A stretch of DNA of 6,481 nucleotides, taken from NCBI GenBank assembly GCA_001786015.1, contig MFVH01000028.1, positions 24,568 to 31,048 on the forward strand, in the 5' to 3' direction. Made by a program: the position numbers and the translations under genes. Under the pieces are notes generated by a model. The model saw only the letters and a program-made list of their open reading frames with translations, was not told the DNA's origin and made no database searches. This document shows positions 1 to 5,380 of the stretch, one piece after another; position 1 is the stretch's first letter, and every line of letters begins with the position of its first letter. This DNA comes from Candidatus Nomurabacteria bacterium RIFCSPLOWO2_01_FULL_46_18. GTDB taxonomy: Bacteria > Patescibacteriota > Minisyncoccia > Phycocordibacterales > UBA9973.

Positions 1-1
1 C

Positions 2-343
2 GAGCTTGGCACAACCGATCTTTTCGAAATCGGCAAGCTGGTGCGGGGATGGCTCCTGGACTTCATGGTTTCTTCCCCCCTAGTCAAAATGGTGGTGCAG
101 GGCGTGCATGCCGTGGATGTGGTTCGCAAAATCGCCGGTGATACCATGCCGTATAAAGCTGACATGGGAACGATTCGGGGAGATTTTTCCATCGACTCTC
201 CCGCATTGGCAAATAAAGAAAAACGTGCCGTAATGAACATTCTGCATTGCTCGGAAACCGCCGAGGAAGCGGAACATGAGGTCAAACACTGGTTTGGCAC
301 TGCAAAAACTCACGATTATAAAAGATTCGGCGTGGATGAATAG
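2..343 (+). CDS. ndk: Nucleoside diphosphate kinase, C-terminal part (5' end outside window)
   Basis: Transfers the gamma-phosphate between nucleoside triphosphates and diphosphates through a phospho-histidine, balancing cytoplasmic NTP and dNTP pools. The reading frame is open from base 2 with no start visible upstream, so the gene begins before the window. Family signatures are clear: an AVDVVRKIAGDT segment, GTIRGDFSIDS (the nucleotide-binding GTIRGD motif), then KRAVMNILHCSET with the presumed catalytic histidine at bases 245-247, and the closing helix EEAEHEVKHWF. The SPALANKEKRAV stretch resembles archaeal and Patescibacteria forms. Oddity: the canonical H-G-S-D active-site neighbourhood reads H-C-S-E here. 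The stop is TAG. A long gene-free stretch follows, ending in a probable terminator. Family assignment is secure from motifs; the missing N-terminus cannot be judged. Confidence 0.9.
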   Translation, partial: ELGTTDLFEIGKLVRGWLLDFMVSSPLVKMVVQGVHAVDVVRKIAGDTMPYKADMGTIRGDFSIDSPALANKEKRAVMNILHCSETAEEAEHEVKHWFGTAKTHDYKRFGVDE

Positions 344-542
344 AGAAAACTACCCGGAAACAGAAAAAATTTTCTGTCTACATTGCGAGAATTTTTGGAG
401 GTAGTAGACTGAAGACAGGGTTATTTCGATTATTACCTAGAACATATTTATTATGGGAATCTTGATCACTCTTGGCTTTGGTCTCGAGTGTCTGATACCC
501 ACTTAGCTAGAGCTAGGGTAATAAATTGGAAATAGCCCTAAG
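344..542 (+). other. Gene-free spacer with several short inverted repeats; possible structured RNA or long 3' UTR
   Basis: No convincing ORF, tRNA or known RNA family is recognisable here. Visible inverted repeats: ACAGAAAA/TTTTCTGT at 360-367/370-377; AGGTAGTA/TATTACCT at 399-406/431-438 (8 pairs with one G-U); TGGG and ATC pairing with GAT and CCCA in the 454-502 stretch, around an inner CACTC/GAGTG; TAGCT-AG-AGCTA near 504-516; and TAGGG/CCCTA near 514-540. A probable intrinsic terminator follows directly. The stretch may be the 3' UTR of ndk or an independent small RNA; I cannot tell which, and no strong promoter is visible in front of it. Confidence 0.35.
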
Positions 543-581
543 AAAGAATCCGCGCTATCTTCGTTTTGAGCGGGTTTTTTT
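543..581 (+). terminator. Probable intrinsic terminator
   Basis: AATCCGC (547-553) pairs with GCGGGTT (570-576), including one T-G wobble, and the stem can be lengthened with A-T pairs down to 543/580. A run of seven T follows at 575-581. The 16-base loop is large for a terminator. It would end the ndk transcript, or a small RNA upstream of it, just before the promoter of the next gene. Confidence 0.55.
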
Positions 582-594
582 CTTTTATTTTGTA

Positions 595-600
595 TATAAT
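595..600 (+). promoter_or_regulatory. Perfect -10 box (TATAAT) six bases before an ATG
   Basis: TATAAT is separated from ATG 607 by six bases (AGAAAA), which would place the transcription start at or next to the A of the ATG and give a leaderless mRNA. A TG lies at 591-592, one base further away than in a standard extended -10. No clear -35 box is seen at the normal distance. It also decides the start: the same frame is open up to 526, but that part would contain the terminator and this box. Confidence 0.6.
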
Positions 601-606
601 AGAAAA

Positions 607-993
607 ATGGCCCCGAAAAAACTCTCCGTGTTTGTCGCTGGATTTATTTTTTTCATTCTGATAGTGAATTACGCAGCGATGAAATTTTACTGGTATTACT
701 CTATCCCCTGGTTTGATATGCTGATGCATTTCTTCGGCGGACTCTGGCTCGGTTTTGCCTTCATCTGGCTTTATCAACCAGGGATTTCATATTTGAAAAT
801 TATTGCCGGAGTCCTTTTGTTTGGAGTTTTTTGGGAGGTTTTTGAGATGGTGATCCATCAATCTTTTCTCCGCGATCCGTTTGACCTTTCGGACACTCTA
901 TCGGATCTTTTCTTTGATATGCTTGGAGGGGGCGTGGCAGTTTTTTATTTAATTAACCAAAAACGGAATGAACGGGATGAAAGGAGTCGCTAA
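607..993 (+). CDS. Small integral membrane protein, possibly YjdF/DUF2238-like
   Basis: A 128-residue protein with about four predicted membrane helices, near residues 7-26, 36-57, 62-84 and 98-117, and a short charged C-terminal tail (KRNERDERSR). The conserved-looking polar residues lie in or next to the helices: D37-x3-H41-F-F-G-G, E77-x2-E80, and the series D96, D100, D104 followed by GGG. This D/H...G, W-E-x-F-E and D-T-x-x-D pattern resembles YjdF/DUF2238 membrane proteins of unknown function, and more distantly VanZ-like proteins; the family link is my inference from the pattern. The start is ATG 607, chosen for the -10 box six bases upstream. The gene overlaps the next one by 26 bases, so the two are probably cotranscribed and translationally coupled. 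Confidence 0.75.
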   Translation: MAPKKLSVFVAGFIFFILIVNYAAMKFYWYYSIPWFDMLMHFFGGLWLGFAFIWLYQPGISYLKIIAGVLLFGVFWEVFEMVIHQSFLRDPFDLSDTLSDLFFDMLGGGVAVFYLINQKRNERDERSR

Positions 994-2341
994 AATAACT
1001 TTCTGTGGGGGAGCCGGCTCGGTCACCGGGTCCAATTTTCTTTTCGAAGCAGATGGCAAAAAAATTCTCGTTGACTGTGGATTGGTGCAGGGGATAAAGC
1101 TGGCCGACGACATCAACTGGGAACCCTTTCCGTACGACGCGAAAGAAATCGACGTTCTTTTTATCAGCCACGCCCATATCGATCACTTGGGAAGAATTCC
1201 GAAGCTCCTCTCCGAGGGATTCCGGGGGAAAATTTACTCAACCGTGCCGACCAGGGCGCTGGCCGGCCCGATGCTCTCGGATGCTGCCTCTATCTTAAGA
1301 GGAAACCCGCGCTTTGCCCTAGAGAAGATCTACACAGAGGAGAGCATTCGCGAAGCGCTTTCGCTTTGGCTTTCATTTGACTATAGGCAAGAGATAAAAA
1401 TCACCGAAAATTTATCGGCGATTTTGCTCAACTCCGGCCACATTTTGGGTTCGGCGATGGTCGAGTTCATTTATCACGGCAAAAAAATCCTTTTCACCAG
1501 TGACTTGGGCAACAGCCCTTCTCTCCTCTTGCCGGACGCGGAGAAAGTTACCGACGCGGACTATCTGGTCATCGAGAGCGTCTACGGAGACCGGAATCAT
1601 GAATCAAAAGAAGCCCGCCGGGCAGAGCTGGAGAAGGTGATTAAAGAGAATTACCAGCGGAAGGGAACTCTTTTGATACCGACTTTTTCGCTGGAGCGCT
1701 CTCAAGAGCTTCTCTTTGAGTTGAATTCCCTGGTCGAGGGGAAGCGCATCCCGGTCATGCCGATTTTTTTCGACTCGCCGCTTGCCATCCGCCTGACTGA
1801 AATCTTTAAGCAGTTTAAGAATTATTTTAATGAAAGAGCCCAGGCGGCAATGATTCACGATAAGTATTTATTCGATTTTCCGGGACTTCATTCAACTTTG
1901 AAATCGAGCGAATCCAGAATGATCAATGCCGTGCCCAATCCGAAGACCATTATCGCCGGCTCGGGCATGTCTTCCGGTGGGCGGATCGTCTTTCATGAAA
2001 GACATTTCTTACCAGACTCGAACAACACGATACTTCTGACCGGCTACCAGTCCGCTGGCACTCCGGGACGTCTCATCCAAGAAGGAGTGAAAACGGTGCG
2101 GATCGGGGGCGAGTACACAGTAGTCCGGGCGCACGTGGTCACTATCTCCGGATATTCCGGGCATAAAGATTCGGACAGCTTGCTCGATTTTGTCAAAGCA
2201 ACTGAAAATTCCCTCAAAAAAGTTTTTGTGGTGATGGGAGAAGCAAAGTCAGCGATGTTTCTAGTACAGAAAATCAAAGACAACTTCAAAGTCGACGCCT
2301 ACGCGCCGGAGCGGGGAGAGAGCGCGGTGCTGCTCTGCTAG
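968..2341 (+). CDS. Metallo-beta-lactamase / beta-CASP RNase-like protein
   Basis: A 457-residue cytoplasmic protein of the metallo-beta-lactamase fold RNA-hydrolase group (YSH1/CPSF73-like). Members cut or trim RNA with two bound zinc ions. Metal-site motifs are intact: D36 in VDCG, HAHIDH at 68-73, H158 in NSGHILGS, D179 in TSDLG, and H399 in SGYSGHKD. Beta-CASP markers are present: ESVYGDR (E203), FDSPLA at 269-273, GSGMSSGGR at 331-339 followed by H343/H346, and GYQSAGTPGR at 359-368. The length fits the family. The first ATG is 968; ATG 977, three codons on, is an equally plausible start. No convincing ribosome-binding site precedes either, and the overlap with the membrane gene suggests coupling. 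The stop TAG interlocks with that of rplT. The substrate cannot be deduced from the sequence. Confidence 0.88.
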   Translation: MNGMKGVAKITFCGGAGSVTGSNFLFEADGKKILVDCGLVQGIKLADDINWEPFPYDAKEIDVLFISHAHIDHLGRIPKLLSEGFRGKIYSTVPTRALAGPMLSDAASILRGNPRFALEKIYTEESIREALSLWLSFDYRQEIKITENLSAILLNSGHILGSAMVEFIYHGKKILFTSDLGNSPSLLLPDAEKVTDADYLVIESVYGDRNHESKEARRAELEKVIKENYQRKGTLLIPTFSLERSQELLFELNSLVEGKRIPVMPIFFDSPLAIRLTEIFKQFKNYFNERAQAAMIHDKYLFDFPGLHSTLKSSESRMINAVPNPKTIIAGSGMSSGGRIVFHERHFLPDSNNTILLTGYQSAGTPGRLIQEGVKTVRIGGEYTVVRAHVVTISGYSGHKDSDSLLDFVKATENSLKKVFVVMGEAKSAMFLVQKIKDNFKVDAYAPERGESAVLLC

Positions 2342-2688
2342 CCTTGGCTGGCTCGGACCAGAACTTTCTCAAAAGTGCCGGGATTATTTTCCGCGAAGTC
2401 GGAGAGAATCTTACGATCCAAAATTATATTTTTTTTCTTTAAAGCGTTGATTAGTCTGGAATAGGACATTCCCAGCTCTCGCGAGCGAGCGTTAATTTTG
2501 ATATTCCAGAGCTTGCGATTGTGGGACTTTTTGTCCCGCCGATGAGCAAAGGCGTAAGCGCCGGCATGCAAGAGCGCTTCTTTCGCCTGGCGCTCCTTTT
2601 TGCTTCGGCCGTGGCGAAAGCCCTTGGCTTGTTTTAAAATACTCCTTCGGCGCTTCAGCGCGTGCACTCCCTTTTTTACTCGAGTCAT
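2338..2688 (-). CDS. rplT: Large-subunit ribosomal protein L20
   Basis: Binds 23S rRNA and is needed early in 50S assembly. The 116-residue length is normal for L20. Diagnostic segments are the basic N-terminus TRVKKGVHALKRRRSILKQA, KGFRHGRSKKERQAKEALLHA, then YAFAHRRDKKSHNRKLWNIKINARSRELGMSYS in parts, the SRLINALKK segment and LDRKILSDFA. It is the last gene of infC-rpmI-rplT, 43 bases after rpmI. No Shine-Dalgarno sequence precedes ATG 2688. In several bacteria L20 represses its own operon by binding leader RNA; I see no such leader structure here. Its TAG stop shares the palindrome CTAG with the stop of the convergent gene, so there is no room for a terminator between them. Confidence 0.96.
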   Translation of the reverse strand: MTRVKKGVHALKRRRSILKQAKGFRHGRSKKERQAKEALLHAGAYAFAHRRDKKSHNRKLWNIKINARSRELGMSYSRLINALKKKNIILDRKILSDFAENNPGTFEKVLVRASQG

Positions 2689-2702
2689 TGAATTAGTTAA
2701 AA

Positions 2703-2708
2703 ATTATA
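2703..2708 (-). promoter_or_regulatory. Possible internal -10 box before rplT
   Basis: The rpmI-rplT gap contains TATAAT on the minus strand, 14 bases before the rplT ATG, which would give a leader of about eight bases. No good -35 is visible. The gap also holds the inverted repeat AACTTT-TGT-AAAGTT (about 2709-2723). Such AT-rich sequence arises easily by chance, so this is tentative. Confidence 0.3.
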
Positions 2709-2731
2709 AACTTTTGTAAAGTTATAAAGCA

Positions 2732-2926
2732 TTAGGAAAAAGGCAGTAAATGAGACTTCGGCTTATTTTTAATTACAAATATCCGCCCTTTTCGGCCGGA
2801 GAGCTGGCTGGTTCGAGATTGCTTGGCGTTGAAATGGTTGAAGCCCGACTTTCTGGAAATGATTTTTCCATTTTTGGTGACCTTCAATCTTTTACTGAAA
2901 GATTTGTTTGTTTTCATTCCTTTCAT
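2732..2926 (-). CDS. rpmI: Large-subunit ribosomal protein L35
   Basis: A small basic 50S protein of 64 residues, the normal length. The N-terminus MKGMKTNKSFSKRLKVT aligns with the usual MPKMKTHKxxAKRFKVT pattern, followed by GKIISRKSGFNHF and a basic C-terminal half. Start ATG 2926 is chosen over the in-frame ATG three codons later because it matches the family N-terminus and because its ATGA overlaps the TGA stop of infC by four bases (2923-2926), a standard translational-coupling arrangement. It is the middle gene of infC-rpmI-rplT. Confidence 0.95.
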   Translation of the reverse strand: MKGMKTNKSFSKRLKVTKNGKIISRKSGFNHFNAKQSRTSQLSGRKGRIFVIKNKPKSHLLPFS

Positions 2927-3429
2927 TTGTTTTTTTCTATGGTAGCGGTTAAGCCTCTCGGGCCCCTTTTATACGTATCAGACATTTTATAATCCTCGGT
3001 AATTAAATGAAGTAGCCTGTCCAGGCGCGTCTTTAAGAACTTCTCATCCATGTACTTCGCCCGGCCGGATAAGTATAGCTCCACCTTGATCCGGTGTCCT
3101 TCTTTGAGCCATTTTGAGGCGGTTTGCGCCTTCAACTCCAAATCGTGGTCGCCGGTCCCTATTTTAATCTGAACCGACTTGGTTTCCGTGGGTTTCGCCC
3201 CTGCCCTCGCCTTTTTAAGTTTTTTGCTCGCCTCGTACTGATACTTTCCGAAATCCATTATTTTGGCGACTGGGGGGGAAGCATTCGGCGATATTTCGAT
3301 CAGATCCAGGCCTTTCGTTTCCGCGAGCTCCAGCGCTTCTTTTATGGAGAGGACACCCAAGTTCTCATTTTCGCTCCCGATTACCCGAAGCTCCTTCGCC
3401 CGTATTTGATTGTTTATTCTTTCACGCAA
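2923..3429 (-). CDS. infC: Translation initiation factor IF-3
   Basis: IF-3 binds the 30S subunit, prevents premature 50S joining and checks start-codon and initiator-tRNA pairing. The protein has 168 residues, slightly short but complete. The N-domain begins RERINNQIRAKELRVIG and runs through LDLIEISPNASPPVAKIMDFGKY. A lysine-rich linker (KKLKKARAGAKPTETK) follows, then the C-domain with KIGTGDHDLELK, GHRIKVELYLSGR and a LHLITEDYK segment. The start is TTG at 3429: an in-frame TAA lies only four codons upstream and no ATG is available near the family N-terminus. The rare start recalls the AUU start used for infC autoregulation in Escherichia coli, though whether TTG serves that role here is inference. 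First gene of the operon, with a strong promoter just upstream. Confidence 0.95.
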   Translation of the reverse strand: MRERINNQIRAKELRVIGSENENLGVLSIKEALELAETKGLDLIEISPNASPPVAKIMDFGKYQYEASKKLKKARAGAKPTETKSVQIKIGTGDHDLELKAQTASKWLKEGHRIKVELYLSGRAKYMDEKFLKTRLDRLLHLITEDYKMSDTYKRGPRGLTATIEKNK

Positions 3430-3455
3430 TTGACAGCTTTAGACTCAACCCGAGA

Positions 3456-3484
3456 ATCATAGCCTATTTTTGATTTAGAGTCAA
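3456..3484 (-). promoter_or_regulatory. Sigma70-type promoter of infC-rpmI-rplT
   Basis: On the minus strand a -35 box TTGACT (3484-3479), a 17-base spacer and a -10 box TATGAT (3461-3456) match five of six consensus bases each. Transcription should start near 3449, giving a leader of about 20 bases before TTG 3429. The -35 box and most of the spacer lie within the last codons of the upstream mutase gene. It is the only promoter in the window with a clear -35. Confidence 0.75.
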
Positions 3485-4837
3485 CATGGCGGTTTGAAAG
3501 AGGGAATTAATTCTTTCTTCGGTTTTGGCTTCACCGAAGATGCGTATAATCGGCTCGGTAATCGATGCGCGAACAGAGAGCCAGGAAAGATCCGGCCAGT
3601 CGAAACGGACGCCGTCGATTTCCGTTAATCTCGCCTCCGGAAATACTTTTTTTAATTTTTCAAAAAGCACGTCCGCTTTTTCCACTACTGGAATTTTTTC
3701 TTTTCTCATCACGTACCTTGGGAGGGTCTCGACGATTTCAGAGATTTTTTTATTTTCTTTTGCCATCAATTCCAAAATAAGTCCCATGCACACAAGTCCG
3801 TCTCTGCTGGTGTTGATTTTGGGATATATCGCTCCACCCCCGCCCTCTCCGCCGACTGGCGCACCAATTTCAAGCATTTTTGACAAAACATTTGCTTCGC
3901 CGACTTTTGTTTTGAAAGTTTTGTGACCGTATGTTCTGGCCACATCTTCGCTGGTTCTGGAACTGGCGATATTAATTACGATATCGCCAGGCTCTTTTGA
4001 CAAAACATTTTTCACAACGAGAGCGAGGGTATGCTCTTCGCTTATTACTTGCCCCAGTTCACTGACGGCGACCAATCTATCCGCATCGGGATCCAAGGCA
4101 AAACCAATATCCGACTTGCTTTCCAGGGTTGTTTCTGCGATTTGCCCCAAATTTTTAGGAAGCGGTTCCGGTTCGTGGGCAAAAGTGCCGTCCTGCATTT
4201 CGTTTATCTCGTACACCTCGCAACCTAGTTCTTCTAGAAGTTCTTTTGCGATGATACTTCCAGCGCCGTTTATCGGATCAAGGGCGACTTTAAATCTTTT
4301 GTTTCTTATCATGTCTGCGTCTATGTTTTTTATTATTTCGTCGATATGTATTTTCCTGAATTCTGTATTATCTATTTTCTTTTCTTTAATTTTCGAAATA
4401 GATGGGGTTTTTTCTTCTACGGTTAAGTTTTTTCTGAATTTTTCTATGGTTGTTACTTCTTCCTCGTTAGTTAGCCGGCCGGGAGAGACAATGAACTTTA
4501 TGCCGTTATATTCTGGGGGGTTGTGCGAGGCGGTAATCATCACCCCACCGTCAAAATTCAACTTTTTTACCAAAAGCAAGACAGAAGGGGTAGGAATTAT
4601 TCCCGCATTAACTATCTCTATGTTTTCTTTTTCAAGCGCCCGAGAAACACTGCCAAATATTTTAATTCCGGATTTTCTCGCATCTCTGCCAATTAAAACT
4701 TTTTTCTTTTCTGAACGGGGAAGAGAAGCAATCATTTTTGCGTAACCTCGGGCATACTCAAAAGAAATTTGTTCGCTCAAACTCTCACCCCAAATTCCCC
4801 GATATCCAGTAACTGCTAGCTTCGGTTTTATTTCCAC
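3464..4837 (-). CDS. Phosphohexomutase (phosphoglucomutase / phosphomannomutase / phosphoglucosamine mutase family)
   Basis: Interconverts hexose 6- and 1-phosphates through a phosphoserine and Mg2+, feeding nucleotide-sugar and cell-envelope synthesis. Of 457 residues, the landmarks are VTGYRGIWG (9-17), the catalytic-serine motif TASHNP with Ser104, the Mg2+ loop DPDADR (249-254), the sugar-binding GGEGGGGAIYP segment (from about 330) with RDG at 345-347, and the phosphate-binding RASITEP (423-429) followed by IIRIFGEAKT. The GGEGxGG...RDG and RASxTEP forms resemble archaeal-type mutases, so phosphoglucosamine mutase is possible; substrate cannot be fixed from sequence. The frame stays open upstream to 4918, but that part has no family similarity and contains a perfect TATAAT; GTG 4837, six bases after it, fits the family N-terminus. 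The infC promoter overlaps its 3' end. Confidence 0.9.
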   Translation of the reverse strand: MEIKPKLAVTGYRGIWGESLSEQISFEYARGYAKMIASLPRSEKKKVLIGRDARKSGIKIFGSVSRALEKENIEIVNAGIIPTPSVLLLVKKLNFDGGVMITASHNPPEYNGIKFIVSPGRLTNEEEVTTIEKFRKNLTVEEKTPSISKIKEKKIDNTEFRKIHIDEIIKNIDADMIRNKRFKVALDPINGAGSIIAKELLEELGCEVYEINEMQDGTFAHEPEPLPKNLGQIAETTLESKSDIGFALDPDADRLVAVSELGQVISEEHTLALVVKNVLSKEPGDIVINIASSRTSEDVARTYGHKTFKTKVGEANVLSKMLEIGAPVGGEGGGGAIYPKINTSRDGLVCMGLILELMAKENKKISEIVETLPRYVMRKEKIPVVEKADVLFEKLKKVFPEARLTEIDGVRFDWPDLSWLSVRASITEPIIRIFGEAKTEERINSLFQTAMLTLNQK

Positions 4838-4843
4838 GTTGAG

Positions 4844-4852
4844 ATTATAACA
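4844..4852 (-). promoter_or_regulatory. Extended -10 promoter (TGT-TATAAT) six bases before a GTG start
   Basis: The minus strand reads TGTTATAAT (4852-4844), a perfect extended -10, then CTCAAC and GTG 4837. The expected transcription start coincides with the start codon, so the mutase mRNA should be leaderless. No -35 box is recognisable, as is tolerated with extended -10 promoters. Confidence 0.65.
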
Positions 4853-4914
4853 AATTTTGTGGAGTAATGCTTTCCTTCGCGCGAACTTATTTCGAAAATC
4901 AAATGAACTAATGC

Positions 4915-4929
4915 GCACGCTCCGCGTGC
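4915..4929. repeat. Short perfect hairpin GCACGC-TCC-GCGTGC
   Basis: A six-pair, three-base-loop GC-rich hairpin in an otherwise AT-rich spacer (4850-5011), with no T run on either side, so it is not a classical terminator. The palindrome TTCGCGCGAA lies nearby at 4876-4885. The spacer holds no gene. These palindromes lie on the pgm side of the GIY-YIG gene; a second palindrome cluster lies on its other side. Confidence 0.5.
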
Positions 4930-4976
4930 CTCAAAACTTGAAACTCATCACTACGCTCTACTAATTGCGATAGGGC

Positions 4977-5004
4977 AAAAATTGAGTCACAGATAATTTA
5001 CTCA
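4977..5004 (-). terminator. Weak possible intrinsic terminator after the GIY-YIG gene
   Basis: On the minus strand TGAGT (5004-5000) can pair with ACTCA (4987-4983) across a 12-base loop, followed closely by a run of five T (4981-4977). The stem is only five pairs, so termination would be weak. Confidence 0.3.
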
Positions 5005-5011
5005 CCGATTT

Positions 5012-5251
5012 TTAAATTAAATGCTTTTTCGTAAAGGCATAACCTGAACTTGATTTTAAGTAGCGTTCAAATTCGTATGCGCGTAGTTTGTTACTAAATA
5101 CGCAATACCAAATTAGTTTGTAGGGAATTTTTGATTTATTGGATTTTGTCTCTCCAGAGTTATGCTCTTTAAGTCTGTTTGCTAAATTGATTGTCACTCC
5201 AATATACCTGCTTTTATCTTTCAAACTTTCAAGTATATAGACTTTATGCAT
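5012..5251 (-). CDS. Small GIY-YIG (URI-type) nuclease-domain protein
   Basis: A 79-residue protein made of one GIY-YIG domain. It begins MHKVYILES, the VYI strand, followed by SRYIGVT for the YIG strand, then NLANRLKEHNSG with the usual catalytic arginine, KIPYKLIWY, and AYEFERYLKSSSGYAF with the acidic catalytic glutamate. Length and ending match the complete stand-alone URI-like family, common in Patescibacteria and many other bacteria; its biological role is generally unknown, with DNA repair or homing-like functions proposed. Start ATG 5251 fits the family N-terminus and has TATAAT six bases upstream; a TTG at 5281 in the same frame is rejected. The gene is visibly more AT-rich than its neighbours and lies between palindromic stretches, hinting at insertion between ssrA and the mutase gene. 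Confidence 0.85.
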   Translation of the reverse strand: MHKVYILESLKDKSRYIGVTINLANRLKEHNSGETKSNKSKIPYKLIWYCVFSNKLRAYEFERYLKSSSGYAFTKKHLI

Positions 5252-5257
5252 AAACAC

Positions 5258-5263
5258 ATTATA
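5258..5263 (-). promoter_or_regulatory. Perfect -10 box (TATAAT) six bases before the GIY-YIG ATG
   Basis: The minus strand reads TATAAT (5263-5258), GTGTTT, then ATG 5251, the same spacing as at the other putative leaderless starts. A short inverted repeat ACCCT/AGGGT (5266-5270/5290-5294) lies directly upstream of the box and could be an operator, but this is speculative. No -35 box is seen. Confidence 0.6.
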
Positions 5264-5293
5264 CAACCCTACTTCGCACAAGGCTACGCAGGG

Positions 5294-5380
5294 TCCACCA
5301 CTTCAGCTTTGCTTTCTCGGTGCGAGCACCGCGAAGCTAAAAGCCCTTCATATTTGAAGAGCTTTTAGCGAAGTGGTGGA
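5294..5380. repeat. Nested palindrome cluster reaching into the tmRNA 3' end
   Basis: Outer arms TCCACCACTTC (5294-5304) and GAAGTGGTGGA (5370-5380) are a perfect 11-base inverted repeat. They enclose two hairpins: CGGTGC-GA-GCACCG (5318-5331), and GCTAAAAGC/GCTTTTAGC (5336-5344/5361-5369) with a further inner stem CTTCA/TGAAG, giving 14 pairs with one mismatch. The right arm includes the last seven bases of the tmRNA (TCCACCA on the minus strand). In a read-through precursor this would form a three-way junction holding the tmRNA 3' tail. There is no U run, so it is not an ordinary terminator. Confidence 0.65.

Noticed and set aside
450..540. Possible tRNA in the spacer after ndk (TAGCTAGAGCTAGGG resembling a D arm)
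   Set aside because: No acceptor stem, TTCRA loop or anticodon arm can be placed on either strand.
526..606. Upstream extension of the membrane protein frame to 526
   Set aside because: It spans a probable terminator and the TATAAT box, and its residues look like translated non-coding sequence.
4116..4745. Long plus-strand ORFs opposite the mutase gene (3525-3926 and 4116-4745)
   Set aside because: They are low-complexity, Ser/Phe-rich antisense shadows of a well-conserved mutase frame.
5336..5369. Strong hairpin downstream of tmRNA as a standard intrinsic terminator
   Set aside because: On the minus strand the stem is followed by TTCGCGG, not a T run. It is reported as part of a palindrome cluster instead.
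5294..5380. Repeat at the tmRNA 3' end as an integrase attachment-site duplication
   Set aside because: attL/attR copies are direct repeats; these arms are inverted, and no integrase gene is present.
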